DNA of 64,000 bases from Lineus longissimus (GCF_910592395.1 NC_088326.1:2177001-2241000); one strand, 5' to 3'; shown: positions 36,131-49,712, numbered from the stretch's first letter. Notes: generated by a model not told the origin, from the sequence alone. Made by a program: numbers and translations.

Positions 36131-37162
36131 CGGTTCCAAAAGCTAAAATTGCTGACTTATACTCAGTTCATCCTCGCACAACTGAGTTGGTATTGATAAT
36201 TTTCCCCAAAAGCAGTTTGGTTCTCCTTAACAAAAGGAGTGGCGATCACATTCTGTTGGCACTATAATGTTATGATGTGGATAACAATAATGGCTTTAAA
36301 CTCAAAATAGACACGACCCGGACTCTCAGTAAGCTGTTTATCACATCAAGGACATTGGCCACAGAGGATTGGCAACATCAGTCGCCTTTGTGACACACCA
36401 ACAAAGGGAAGGCTTTTGTTTCCTAATCCCTCTTTTGTTCATATGTGGAGGTGCACTGCTTTGATTCTTGACAGTAACATACTCAACAGTTTCATCAATC
36501 GAAGACCGGTGTGACAGCGGATATAGTCCCCCTGGAGTCATAGTCCGGTAGCATTGTATTTGATCAATTAAGCAGCATGATCTATTGTACCGCTAACCCT
36601 AACCAAAACATTTAGCAATGCGGGCTATTGTTACACGGACTATCAGCCCTAGGACTACTATCCCTTGCACACCTGTTTTAAATGTTTAAATCAATGTTAT
36701 TGCAGATACTCCCGTACACATGGTCGTTCGATGCTATTTAGCTTTTTCAGTTGGGTGGGATGGAATTGTCTGATGATCATGCTTCGTCCGTACTCCAATA
36801 GGGTAACAAGACAAATTGATTCACGTCCAAATCCGCAATATAAATCATTGTTTTCATAAGATATACTGAGATGAATTTCCGATTTCAAAGACATCTTAGT
36901 CTGTGTATTTTATATCAATTTTAGATTAGACTGATAGACGACTTGTCGGCCGAACTGGGTAAAGTTTAATACGCCATCGATAATGTTATAGAAAATCGAT
37001 CAAGGAATTCAGAAAACTGATTTTACAATTTTGCATGATATACAGTGAAATGAATTGAATATAAAGCGGCCCATCTGAGATAAATAGCTGGAATAGTAAA
37101 TTATGGATTTTGGCTTCATTGGTCTGGCGGCTGATTTATCACCGCTGGCTTGGTGTGATTCA

Positions 37163-37193
37163 TGACCAGGGCCACAGAAAATGGCCCTGGTCA
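37163..37193. repeat. perfect hairpin
   Basis: TGACCAGGGCCA, loop CAGAAAA, then TGGCCCTGGTCA: a 12-bp perfect stem. No flanking element or gene explains it. Confidence 0.8.
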
Positions 37194-37406
37194 AAGCTAA
37201 AACGAAGTGGTGGTCTTTAGATAATCCTCTGCAGTCCGAAGATGCACAAAAGGTCACCTAAATAGCTTTCTTAAAACTACAACGAAATAGCGAAATTGCC
37301 GCGGGTTTTCCAGTCAAACGTAAAGAAGACGAAGAAGAAGCCATCGGATGGCGCCCGATTTTTGGCGCAAATAAAACACTACAACGTTGCCTCTTACCTC
37401 GCAATT

Positions 37407-37500
37407 AAAGGAATTCAGGCCAAGCCCGTCTCTTGTCTTTAAACAAAGCCCGCTCGCAGCGAGACCTGCATTCTCATTGTTCTACTCTCTTAACTTCCGC
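37407..37500 (+). repeat. AAAGCCCGCTCGC family repeat, partial copy
   Basis: GGAATTCAGGCCAAGCCCGT, then TTGTCTTTAAACAAAGCCCG and CATTGTTCTACTCTCTTA follow the same order as the copy at 27 kb but stop before the GACCCCCATG block. Confidence 0.7.
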
Positions 37501-37959
37501 TTCACACTCAGAGGATTGATTGCTCAATCTCATCTCTGAATGACCATTAATTATCCTTACGCCTCCAACATTAATCGTACATCTTTTGAAGTTTGCATGC
37601 AGTCGGTGATTTTCTGCTGAAGGGCATGGCCATTTCTCATGCTCTGTGTCAATCTTGACCCCGTATGTCTCTACATGAGGCCAGGAAACTTGGACGTGGG
37701 TGCAATTACTTAGACGCTCAGGTCATCCTAGGATACTCATCAATTAGACTTTGTACGCTATATGATGACAGGTTATGTTGGTGCATAAGGAAGAGGAATC
37801 TGAACCGGTCGAGTCGCGATGGCTCATACATGTAGCTTTCTTGTGCATAGCACGATAATGAATTGTATGATGTACTATAGGATCCCATCCATGCCGTGGG
37901 CAAGCCGGAAATGGCAAAGGTGATCTGTTCATCTCCACCAGTATCTAAAAGACAGGATG

Positions 37960-38093
37960 GGTTTTTTAGGAACAAGACAGTGGTTATACCAAGTAAGGAT
38001 AGATTGTATACTGTATGTAAAGCTGTACGTGTGAGGGTGGGTCTAGGAATAGGACAGTGGTAATACCAAAAGGGATCGATTGTAAGCTGCGTG
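37960..38093 (+). repeat. imperfect tandem doublet, ~78 bp
   Basis: AAGACAGTGGTTATACCAAG and GGATAGATTGTATACTGTATG in the first unit correspond to AGGACAGTGGTAATACCAAA and GGATCGATTGTAAGCTGCGTG in the second. Similarity is about three quarters, so this is an old duplication. Confidence 0.65.
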
Positions 38094-41000
38094 ACAATCG
38101 ACTTAAAATCTACTAGGATTTGATCTCATTGGAAGATAGATAGATTTGTAAAATACCGAGCGGTTTCAAAGAGATTTAAGAACAAAGTACTCCTTACATT
38201 TAAGTCAAGCAGGATTGCAGATCGTAGTCCCAAGCATTTTACTGCCCATGATGTTATTCACGTCCGATGACAGAAGCCGTAGTAATTCTCATCTGATTAA
38301 GTAATTGATACGTTCTACTAAGAAATCGAGAGAGTAAGTGATCATTTCAGATACATGTCATTAATGCCAATAGCCCAATTGAGGGAATGATGTGACAGGC
38401 TTCCCGTTATGGAGGCATACTAAAAGTGTACCAGCGAGTGAACGGAGACTAGCTAGATAGAGAATTGCTAAAGACAAAGAACACAGGAGAGATACTCGCA
38501 TCTTATCTCGAACTTAATACCTTTTTCTAACAATTTGGGTTTTTTTAAAAGATAATTCGACTTCTGTTCATAGTCCTTTCGCTCCTGGGTGGCTGTTGCT
38601 TGATTTTTGTCATAAACTACTCACATGCAATGTAGATTAACTACATGTAGTTTGGTAGTGGTTATTAGGCTGATAATAAAACGGTATTGTCAGGTTTTGA
38701 AACCCCTCTAAGACACACGAGTGACCACTGGCATACCCTAGCAGTTCTCGGTACAAGAGGTATTACTTTGTTTTGGACTAAAGTTGTTGGGGAGGTGGAA
38801 GCTATATTTATAAACGTGACCGGTCCGATAGTCAACTATTTGGTCACTGCACCGAAATGCTCCCAAATTCACTCACATGAGACGTCCTGCTGCATTCTCA
38901 TCAAACAAAAGTACAATGAAATTCGGCCTCGTTGTTTGTCGTTCTTATCGACATAAAATAATTTGTGGCTAATATTTCCGCCAAATTCCTACGGATGCCG
39001 ACTAGAGCTGACATTAACAGTAACGAATAGCTCTTTGCCTATTCCCTTCAGCCAATCCTTTCCCAATTAAGATCCCCTAGAGAAGCATGAAATGCAAATC
39101 TTTCTGACATATCTACATTGGTCCAACTTGGGGCTAGTTTGAATAATTACTGTTCGACACAGCACTTCTGAGTTCCGAAGTTTTCTTTTAGATATCTAGC
39201 AAGAGTAAATAGGCAAGCCATGAATACAAAACTCGAGACTGTCATGGAGAAGGTTTCTGTCATCAATTCAGTAATAAGTTAGAAGCTAAATGCTGTTTAA
39301 ACCGAGCCCCCTTTGTGAATTCGAGCCTAATTGGCTTTATAATGGCGTCCCCTTTGTGAATTTGAGCTTAAGTGACTTTCATGACTTCCACATAACTGAT
39401 AGTCTATGGACCTCGATATCAAAATAGCTTAGTTACATTTCCTCTTAATGGACCGACTGATGATAGAAACATTGATAGCAAATAGACACGCCGCACAACT
39501 TTGATCTAAAGGGGTACAAATTTACTAAAGTAACACTATGCCACAAGAATTGTGGTTTGTGTCCGTGTATTGATCAATATTGAAGTCGAAAGTCAATGTA
39601 AAGGTTCAACGAAGGACAGATTTGCTTTTACTCTCTCTGCGTGGCTTGTGGCCTGGCGTCCATCTCATTTGTTTGGCGAACTCGAGAATATGATGCCCCG
39701 GTTTCCTGGAGAACATCAACCTTTTGTGCCTCTTAACTGTAAAAAGTATAGATTGTTAGTTATTTTCTGAATTAAATAGTTAACCGGAAAATACTACTTA
39801 ACAATATTACATTAGCACCTCCCAAACAGTCTTTGTGCCGAGTTTAAAAAAGAAAGTAGAATCCCATAGAATGGAATCAGTATATTTTTCATCATTTTCA
39901 ATCCATAGCTGTCAAACCTGTATGTCTACCACGGGTAATTGCCAATTTTCGGCCTTGCTTGAAATAAATCTATTACCGTAGCGTGATATGCCAGAAAGGC
40001 GATCCTCTAATTTTCATTTTAGTTTCGCTTCAGAATTCTAGAATCAAATTGGCCTTGCGTGCTATAAAAGTTTCCACTTCGGGTAAATTTCCACTGCATG
40101 CGATTGCGACAGTACATCCCAAACCGAAAAAATGAATTGAGAAATGTTATCTGTTGTAACAAAACCAGGCTATAGCTTGACTGCAGACGTAATGTGTATT
40201 ATTAAAAAGCTATACAACAATATGAAGTACACATGATACGTATATCACATCATTTCTCTGGAGGTAGCTGACCACTCTTTTTTATCGTCGACCCAAGGAA
40301 GGTCCATTCACAAGACAATAAGTCACTTATCAAACAAGACACAAGCAGCAGGAAACCTGCACGTTGCGGTGTTTTTTCTTGCTGCCTTTTCCCCATTGTT
40401 TAGCGCCAAATTCCACCTTTAAAATGGTAAGGGTTACACTGCCTTGGAGAAGGGCAACATGTCATATAAAGCGAAGAACAAATCCTGCCCTCTTCATAAC
40501 ATTGGCTTTCTTTGGAAGCGCAGTTAACCTGACGCCACAAACATAAGGGCAGACATAGCTATTATTCAAAATAATCGCAATTACAAAGAATACGTTATAT
40601 TAAAAACTACCAATCACCGCAGCCTAGGATGAACAGGGACTTTTTTATTCCATTTGGGAAAGAAAGCGTGCTAATTCTCCAAAGACACGCTCAACACGTT
40701 CGCGTTGTCCTTCCCTGGTGATTTGTCGTTGTAGGCAGGATGACTTGACGTCAGTATCGTGTGGGGTATCTAGGGATCTTGTTGCACTGTTTCGGTACAA
40801 ATGCTAGAGTTCAGCTGGATGAAACTTGCAACCAAAAGCCGATATTGGTTCTCTGAAGTGCACATACGGATAACAAATGTCATTTCGCTTCGAAGCTTTG
40901 GTAACAGGTAGCTGGAGTGTAAGATGTCAGTGAGCGTTTACAAAGGTGAAAGAGTTTCCTGCAAGGAGATGAATTGTGTGCTGTATGCTCAGCGAATTCG

Positions 41001-43887
41001 TGACGAATTCGGTGACTTTGATCAATACTCAATTAATTGGAACATTCGCATTTGCACAGAGTTTTTACAAGCCTCCTACGACATCCGGAGAGATATGATA
41101 GCTAAGAGCCTATGCGTTAATAAGATGATGCAGTTGACATTTTAGATAATGGAGTTCAATGACACAGGAAGAGATTCCGCTTCGGTCTCTAATTAAAGTT
41201 AAAAATTCACTAGAATCGACTAGGGGCTGCTTCTGCTGAGGGAAAAATCTAAATTGAGCACGCTCCGACATCTTTGATGATCCATTGAGTGATTACTACG
41301 TGAGGACGTGAAGTATGGGCTTGTGCGTCGATCGAAAGGGTCAGGGGCGTCACCACTTCTAGGTAGATCGAAGGCCCATTAATATTGTTATCCGTGTACG
41401 CCCACCCTTGACAGCTTAGCATCAGTTTACCTCGATTTACCCCATTATGGTGTATCAGTTCAGTCCTTGATCCCAGCAGAATGCCAGTGCCAAGCAGCAG
41501 TCCGTATCCTGCAAGGCTGTCCCCTGAAGCAGATTATCGACAGAAATTCTGAGCCGCATACGCAAAAGTCGGAAAGACTGGGGAACACAAAAAATACCTT
41601 GTCACCTTAAAGTCACGTTTGCTATGCGTGGATTTAAATACGGGCAAATTAAACTGTATCATTTCGTGATGGATTTTGAGGCAAACAGAAAACAAATACT
41701 TGACCTTCGCAGTCATGTCTCGTGACAATGGCGGACAATGCCGTGTCCACTCCAATTTTCTCCAATTAAGCTCTCAGACCAATTATCGACCAGCTGACAA
41801 GAAGAACAAACATGATCTATACGATATTCGCACACACTAAGGGCGAGGGTTCGGGGTCGGAGGCTCAGCAGAGACCTGGAGCAAGCATCCGGCTCGACCG
41901 CCACAGGAGCGGTGACTGGAAATGATATTGATATTGTTGCCAACAATAGCTGGGCTTCCTTTGATCCGTAATCTCCGCTATAATATCAATATACGTGCCA
42001 CTGTTGCCGTGTGATGGGTCAGAGTGTGGTGTTTGTTTACTCCGTGTGTAACAGAATAACGGTTCCGCCATTGCCGGTGTAGATGCAGAAAATGTCCCCC
42101 AGGAAAAAGTATCCGGTGCTTTTGTATTCTGAGGAATTATGTTTTATGGTTCTATAGAGGCCATGACTGTCAATAGCTCAGAGATAAAAGCGCACAGTAG
42201 AATCCACTACTGTTCCACGGACATTCAATTCTTCGACATTTCAACTTAAAATAACTTATTCTAAATAGTGATATCAAAATAAAAGTAAAGTTCAAGAAAA
42301 TGAGAACTCTTTTTTTTCTCTACAGAGAAGTCTTAGCATTTTCTGTTCCAATTATTTTGATCACAATACTAATGATGTGAACTAGCTACAAGATGCACCT
42401 TTGAGTTATCAAATTGCTCAAGACACATCCAGTTTTAAGGTCCTTTTAAAACTTTTCCTCGAGCCTTGCTAGTTGCTTCCTGCGAATGAGATTGATTTTT
42501 CCGCAATGAACGGCAGTGTGCGAGAGGCTGCCGATTCGCCAGTGATCTTAGCGTCCTTTCAACACGCTCGTCTCTATTTATCCCCGTAAAGAAAACGCAG
42601 ACAAAATGATACATGGATTGGTCGGGATTACTTTTGGATAAGAATTCCCCAGAGAAATACTGGAAGGAAATGAGAGAAGAAGTGCGGAACATACATGTAG
42701 CCCACCTAATTAAAACAACCTCACGAGACGAGAATGGACATATGAATGTTCTTCAACCAAGGCCAAATATATCTCCCCCAGACGGCGAGTACTCATAATT
42801 TTCCTTCATCAAATAGAAGTTTTTGTGTCAAAGGACGAAATGACTTGGTATCGATTTGGAACAGGTCTCATATGGCTAATCTTAATTTTTGAAATACCAA
42901 AGGGCACAGAGGTTCTTTGCTAAAGTTCTTAAAGTTTAGTTTTGTGGTCTGATATCAACTACGGCTGTGGTCGTCAGCATACTTTAATCCAGATTAGCCA
43001 GAACAAAGGATATATCGCAAACTTGCGTGGTATAACACGAATAGGATTGGCCCGACATCATCAGGTAGTGACAGAATGATAGGATGGGCCAACTAATGTT
43101 CTTTCACGGCAAACAAAGGCTTGTGGACGAAATCCTACTGAGACCCTTTCGAGAGCTAGCTTACCACAGTCACTGCGAAAGGGCAGACGTGTTTTCTTTG
43201 TTTGTGTGTATACATGTACACATAAAAAGACATAACGTCTGCGTATGATTGACAAGGGATGTTGGGTATTGGAAATTATGACAATAGTGTAATATTGACC
43301 AGGTTCCAGAAATGTTATTTGGTGTCTGAAATGCTGCCTGTCAAACGATGTATCAGAATGAACAGAGAAAGGGGTTACAAGAATGACGCTTGAGAAAGAG
43401 TCCTCTTGCAGGAGATCTCGCAAATTCACAGGTTTTTGTTGATTTTTTCAGATGAACAAACTATGATTAGGCCTGGATATTGTAAACTTAGTAGAGTTTG
43501 ACAACTCAAAAGAAGGAAGAAGATCTAGAGTCTAAGTACATGTAGTTTGAAAAGCAACGCCATTCACTCTGCAGTAGAAGTAGAACCTGTAGTCGTCATT
43601 TTAACCACGACTTTTATACTGTTGTCATCACGCCTGTCTATCTAATCGCCCACCACCAGCTTTTGCCAGTGTTGAGTCGGCCTACTTGAGTAAATTTGAG
43701 AACACAGCTGAAGAGGTAACTCATAGAAATCGGAATCAACATGCTCAAGACGTAATCAATTGACGGAGTCGATGCAAGTGAATCGATGTAGTGTTAATGA
43801 AACCACCGGATAAAATGTTTCCAGTTTGTTAGTGTTTCTACAACCAGATTCATGCAGTAGTCATAATGTATGGATACAATAGTGGAT

Positions 43888-44236
43888 ACTGCCCTTGACA
43901 ATTAATTCAAGTCCGGCCTACTATTCAGCTAACGAGTCTTTCTGACCAATTTCATTGTCTTCCCCTAATTCTCGTTTAAGGATTACTCAAGTGTTACCAT
44001 ACCATACTTATCTCGGTGTTACCATACCATACTTATCTCGGACAAACCTTTGAATTGCTTTACGAATGTAATAGCCCCATTCGTAAAGCAATTCAAAGGT
44101 TTGTCCGAGATAAGTATGGTATGGTAACACTTGAGTAATCCTTAAACGAGAATTAGGGGAAGACAATGAAATTGGTCAGAAAGACTCGTTAGCTCATGAG
44201 TAGCAGGCCTGACTTGAATTAATTGTCAAGGGCAGT
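43888..44236. repeat. 349-bp near-perfect palindrome (very long inverted repeat)
   Basis: The left arm 43888-44068 and right arm 44078-44236 are reverse complements around a 9-base spacer (TAATAGCCC). The outer ends read ACTGCCCTTGACAATTAATT. The arms agree almost completely apart from a few bases near ACTATTCAGC/GCTACTCATGAGC and one difference in copy number: GTGTTACCATACCATACTTA plus five bases (25 bp) is present twice in the left arm (43991-44040) and once in the right. No coding capacity. It could be a foldback transposon or a hairpin-RNA source. Confidence 0.92.
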
Positions 44237-44609
44237 CAAGGTAATAAACATGACAAAGGCTAGTTGAGGACAAGGCCACCGTGTAATCAACTTAGTTCCG
44301 AGAGACTGAGTCAAACTGTGATTGATCAATCCGAACAATGAACGGTGACACAAAGCTTAATGGAAGTACTGGCCATGGGCATACTTAAACTGTGGAATCT
44401 TCTGGCACTTGAGATAACAGTAGTGAATGATCTGTGCCCTTCCCCCATAGGTTGACCTAACTTCAAGAATGTTGATTAGTTTAGATCGCGCATCTTCCAT
44501 TTTACTTAGAGCGTGGGACTCAAATGCAACACTGGAGTTTTCATGTGGAACAACAACGTCCTGGGTTCATTTTGCTCCATTGGCACCAGAGAAAAACACC
44601 AACATTATA

Positions 44610-44952
44610 TTAAAGGGAACTGGAACCGCCGAGCGATTCATTCAACTTTTCGACTTTCACCGCCCGAGAAAGTCAAACTTCCAACTTCCTGTTCGAGTTC
44701 AGATTTGTAGCTCCGCCCCCAGTGCCCGAGCATGCGCAGTTCAATTTGTTATTATTGAGAATCATGTGAGAATAACGTGAGTCATGCGATCTTTCATTCA
44801 TGAGTTTTCGTAGTAAATTCCATAGTAGTGACGTCACTCAATAATTGACAGCTAGGCGCCATGTTTCATTCATGCCTCGTTCTGATCACCCGATACGCGG
44901 GAAATGAAAACGAGGTCATACGAACTGGCTTGGCGGTTTCAGTTCCCTTTAA
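44610..44952 (+). mobile_element. TTAA-flanked MITE (piggyBac-like), copy A
   Basis: 335-bp element at 44614-44948 bounded by TTAA on both sides. Terminal inverted repeats are AGGGAACTGGAACCGCC on the left and AGGGAACTGAAACCGCC on the right (one internal mismatch). TTAA target duplication is the hallmark of piggyBac-type insertion. The open frames of 65 to 103 codons that overlap it are incidental. A near-identical copy is at 52757-53091. Confidence 0.88.
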
Positions 44953-45482
44953 CCTCTCAAGAAGAAAAAAATGAATAGACATTACTCAACATAAGACCAT
45001 GCAATGCCAAGTAACGTGCATCCTTCTCGACAGAAGTGCCACCCATAACTCAACATGTATCTTCTTTTAAACAGATGCTTCATGTTCTGCAATTACGAAT
45101 AATTACATAGTGATGTTAAATTGCCAGCTAGGGTAACTGATACTCGCATACGAGACAACTGCCACTTCTGAGTGTCATTTGAGACACGATTTGTTAACCT
45201 TTGATGGTAGGTCGATATTTTGATCGATGAAGGAAATGCCGGCCGGGGTATGTTTTGCAATAATCGTTGAATCCGTACATTGACTTGCTACTGGAAGAGA
45301 TTGTAGTAAATGGGTCAACCAAGGACTGTCATGGCACTTTTCATACGAATATGACGAATACAATGAAATGGGTTGGAATCGTCAAACTCTTCGGCTACCC
45401 AGGTCAAAAGTCCAGATTCTTATTAGATTATTAGTTGAGATCCTGATATTCAGTTATCGTGTATATGATTGCGTATGTACAT

Positions 45483-45760
45483 TCGTAAGAATCTTACATG
45501 AATCTTGTAACGAATGTACTACATGAATCTTACATGAATCTTGTAACGAATGTACATGCACGTGAACACGAAATTGAATAAAATCTTTAGCGTAATGTAA
45601 GGAATGTACATGCATATGTACACGAAACTGAATAAAATCTTTAACGTAATGTAAGGAATGTACATGCATATGTACACGAAACTGAATAACATCTTTAGAT
45701 AATGTCACGAATGTGTACATGAACATGTACATGAAACCTAATAAGATCATTTAATTACTA
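45483..45760 (-). repeat. compound tandem array: 36-bp doublet and ~4 units of 54 bp
   Basis: GAATCTTACATGAATCTTGT recurs at a 36-base interval. Then GAATGTACATGCATATGTAC-type units start at 45548, 45602, 45656 and about 45709 (the last with a one-base deletion and more changes). The repeats contain nested TGTACATGCATATGTACA-like palindromes. Both periods are multiples of three, so a 98-codon frame runs through on the minus strand; I regard it as a by-product. Confidence 0.85.
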
Positions 45761-45926
45761 AGAATCTCATAGGATCTAATCAGGATTTTCGATTTGCAGG
45801 GAAGCATTGCGTTCTTTGCAAACGAACGAACGAACTCCAAGCTGACCTAGGCTAATAATCATGGTAGGTTTTCAGCCCTCTCTGCCGACCAAATGCAGCA
45901 TCAAAGCAATTAATGACTGTCACTAT

Positions 45927-46044
45927 GGGTGATATGAATAAAGACCAGCAAATTCTTTTTCTTCAATTAAGTACTGAAAGGCATGGTGTGAATGTACATG
46001 GAGTTTTAGATAAAAGCATTTGCTAGTCTTTATTAATATCACCC
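45927..46044 (-). mobile_element. hairpin MITE GGGTGATATGAATAAAG family, copy 2
   Basis: Left end GGGTGATATGAATAAAGACC, right end (inverted) GGGTGATATTAATAAAGACT. The interior CATGTACATTTACAC block is in the opposite orientation to copy 1. It is flanked by TAT on the left and TATA on the right, suggesting a TA target duplication. Confidence 0.85.
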
Positions 46045-49000
46045 TATATATTGCTGGGGCGCAGGTAAAAAGAAGCCACAGTCAGCTTCGATTGATGTTA
46101 ACCTTTATAGTTCAATGGAAACAGGAACTTCCCAAAAAAAATCGAACTCTGAGACAGACGAAACGAAACCCGCCGCAAACAGACACAAACAAGTAACCTC
46201 TATCTTCCAGTTCCTTTTAAAAGTATTCTCTCCTCTACCAAACAGTCATTGTCTCATAACAAATAGCCATTTTTAAATGATGCGCAATGTCTGTAATTGT
46301 CACTGTAGAATACAATAACATGTTGTCTAGACTGCAATACTTGCGAATATTCTTGTGTCTTCTTGTTTGGATAAATAATCCTATATCGTTTAGCCTGTCT
46401 CATGAAACACGGGACATCATTCTATGGTCTATGGCAGAGTCTTCGCTTGCCTTCCGATAATGTCACCGTATGACCAAGATATTTTGTGACATTTTATATC
46501 ACATACATGTTCATTGTTCGTGAGAAATAAGCAACAAAATGCATGCACTTGCCTTGTATTGTAATCATTCACTTTTACGGGGTAAACACATTTTTCTGGA
46601 ACGTTTACATTAGCACTGAGAGTGTATCTTTTATCGCTAATGTTTCTAATGTCAAAGGGATGGTCATCCCTCCGATGATTACCGCTGGCCAATATCCGGG
46701 CTTTTCAATGATATAATCTATGAACTGAACAGTATTGTTTAATTCGTTAGTACAAGTTAGTATAATTTGATCAGTATAACCTAGTATAAGTGTCATAGCT
46801 AAATAATACTTACTGTAACTTTTTTCTAAAGATGGCAAATTGATGGTGGAGTGTAATTTCACAGGATTTCGGTTGTAAAGAGTGCATTATAAATTTTGAC
46901 CTGGGCAAAGACTGTACCTGTGACAAACATATTTTCCAAAGGAGTGTGTTCGAGGAAAAATCAGAGTGTGTTCCCCCTGTTCTCTTTAACTGGCAATGAT
47001 AGGTTTCTTTGTTACTTTAGAGTAAGCCATATTACGTATCAAATTAACCACTTGTATGACAGTGGCATGTTCTGTCTTTGATCTTGACACGATCTCTTCC
47101 TGTCATCATATAACCCCGCTTTAGCCCACGTCCAGACCCGAAGCCGTATTGTTGTGTGTCGCCAATTCAGCTTTGATGTCAAAAGCAACACCTTAGGCGT
47201 ATTTTAATAAAGACATCTGTCGCAAGCTGCAGGTCTGCAGTTGGCATACATCGCTGTCCTTTGAAACGGACTACTGGTATTTTAAAGGAGTTGCGAAGTC
47301 AATTATTGCATCAATTTGAGGTATATTCGTGGCAATTGTTATGTCAGAAGAAGAAAACAATGCTCTTATAATTCAAGGAAGCTGTTATCGTGCTTCGTCT
47401 GGATTGAGAGTCGGGTTTGTCGACCAGATGTGAATTGCCTTGGTCCTTGACCCGGCCCTTACATTTTTTACAGCGTTTTTACAAATATCAAGTTATAACT
47501 TGTACAAATTATCATCCACTTGGGTACTGTGCATATGCACAGCCTTCTGCTGTCCTCATCATATGACAAGGGTATCTCGTTATGACTATTGTAATCCAAG
47601 TCAAAGCAACCTCAGTCGCCTAATATAATGTTCGTAACAGAGGACTATAAATACGGCCTCTTGGTGCTGCCTTTGATCAAAGCGGGCCCGGTGAGACATC
47701 ATGGCCTTGGGTATCAAGCTCGGACCTAGTCCAAGGAGGCGATACTCTCATATCCAGTCATGACCAAGGGCAATATCGTTCCAAACAGTTTGTTACGAAG
47801 TAAATTGTTCCTAATATCATTCTTAACTGTCGTTGATAGAACAGATACGTTCCCACGGCTGTTCCAAAAGTAATTCCCAGTACCTTTGAAACATTAACAC
47901 GGTCTCAAACAACACGTGGCTAGGCAACGCTCGGCAAGGCCCCCGTCTTCAATATGTGGCGCAGAATTATATCTGAAAATGAGACCGCTTTTCAATGAAC
48001 TAGAGTACCATAGTTGTTCCATTCAGTTAATTTAGTGACACAGTCATGACAGTCAACGATGACTTATGTTCTGCAGCCAGCTTCCACTTTCTACACACAC
48101 TGCGAATTGATCACCGTCGAACAAATTTCTTTGCATTACCAACTGTGCCATTACAGTTCCCACGCATACAGACGACATTTTACGGGAGGTCCAAATCTGT
48201 TGAAGACATGAATAAATCAGACCTGTGTTTTAATGTGCGAGTCGCTACAGATCAACTGATTCCTTGGCTATGACCATGTTTTTTGTCAATTAAAGTATAT
48301 TGCCTACAACATTCTAATGCATACGCGAGAAACAGTTTTGCCCAACAATCAATATAGTATCGGCCATCATTTTACATTTGACGAAATTTGTATGTCCGTC
48401 AGATGACTGCGAGATATGATTATTTATGACTATTGCTGCCCATTACTTAGAATTGACTTGTCCAGGCTAAGGATGGAGTAAATAATGGGCAGTGGACCGG
48501 TAGTGACCGCGGAGATGCCTGTCATCTTGGCAGTGTCTTATTTTCATTATCGCCCTGGGTGTGGGGTCAGCATTTTGAGGTGCCATTTGTGTTTGCCAAT
48601 GACTTGACTGAAGATCAAGTAGGTATAGATCGAGCACAGAGGAAGATGGAGAGGACGGAGGAGGAGATGAAGAAAAAGAACGAGACGGCGAATGAGAAGA
48701 AGAAGAAGATACCTTTCATTGTTTAGAATTGTTGAAGAATTGTTGATGCAAACTCAACGACATGTTCGTCTATAAATATCAGCTATAATTGAACAGAACA
48801 ACTAAAATATGCGATTTATCTCAGGGCTTCCTCCAGGCATAAACCAATTAAAAAATGATAATCCGGTCATAACAATTCAAACCCGATGCAATATCGCCGG
48901 AACCATGCATGAATCACCGCAGCCAGACTAATTAAGCCCATCGAACCGCAGATTGCAATATGACCCTTGCAATTCCTTCTATTCCCGAGATGACAGATTT

Positions 49001-49589
49001 CTTTCTTTCTATCCATTAGCCATTCAAGGCAGCTTATCGATAGTTAAAAGTGCATCGATGAAAGCAGTAACATGGCATTTGGCAAAAAGCTGCGGTCACT
49101 AACTTGGCTGCCAGCGAGATAACGTCACAAACTGCATCCGATTGTTTACTTCTGTCGATGTGGGATCGAATGATGAGGTTGATGATCGAGGGATCAGGAT
49201 ATGATACCGCCGGATAACAGGCCAGAAGTTATTTCTGGTTTGGAGAACTCGAGCCGAATTATTTTTTCACCGTGATTCCGGTAGGCTAGCCATTACATGT
49301 ATTAGTAAGCTTTTGCTAAAGATTTTACAATTTAGCTGCTGAGAATGATAGCCCTGGCCCGCAAGCAGTATACTATTACTAACCTCGGTGATCACAGCAT
49401 GTGTCGGAGACTTTCTCTTCAATCATTCTAATAGTTATCCATCAGATAGATTCCGAAATCGTTTATGACTAATAACAACAAGTTTTACGCTCGCATTATA
49501 TTTTCTTGCTAATAGCGACGTGTTATTGGTCTTGTACAAGGAATGAAAATTTCCTAAAATGGTGATTTTCGAATTACCAAAAACCTGCT

Positions 49590-49677
49590 CAAGGACAATT
49601 CGTTGAACTTTTGTGAACTTTTTAACAGCGCCTTGAGCACCATTTCCATGGTGGATCTGGCGCTATACAAGACTCCG

Positions 49678-49711
<34 letters not shown>
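49590..49711 (+). mobile_element. 3' tail of a SINE/LINE-type retroelement with (TGAT)n end
   Basis: A block containing CAGCGCCTTGAGCACCATTT, GGTGGATCTGGCGCTATACA and AGACTCCGTAT runs directly into eight TGAT/ATTG units (49680-49711). GCGC-TATA-type 3' ends followed by a short simple repeat are typical of SINE and LINE tails in many marine invertebrates. The head of the element is not recognisable, so only a 5'-truncated copy is called. Confidence 0.6.

Positions 49712-49712
<1 letters not shown>

Larger units (their letters stand above)
34645..43887. other. intergenic region, no convincing gene
   Basis: About 9 kb with open frames under 90 codons and no recognised domain. It holds partial copies of the AAAGCCCGCTCGC repeat family (about 36065-36130 inverted, 37407-37500), a perfect hairpin at 37163-37193, an imperfect ~78-bp doublet at 37960-38093 and a doublet near 39307-39395. 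The 3' untranslated region of the membrane protein must occupy its first part, but I see no clear AATAAA close to the stop. Confidence 0.5.

Noticed and set aside
40651-42570. Minus-strand peptides REGQRERVERVFGELA (near 40730-40660) and RDERVERTLRSLA (near 42570-42520) look alike
   Set aside because: The similarity covers only about a dozen residues of charged sequence and no exon structure joins them; likely chance.
44469-44780. 103-codon plus-strand frame
   Set aside because: Runs into the TTAA-flanked MITE and is not conserved in meaning with the second copy.
48637-48712. GAGGA/GAAGAA purine-rich run as an acidic exon
   Set aside because: Low-complexity DNA with a stop within it and no neighbouring exon.
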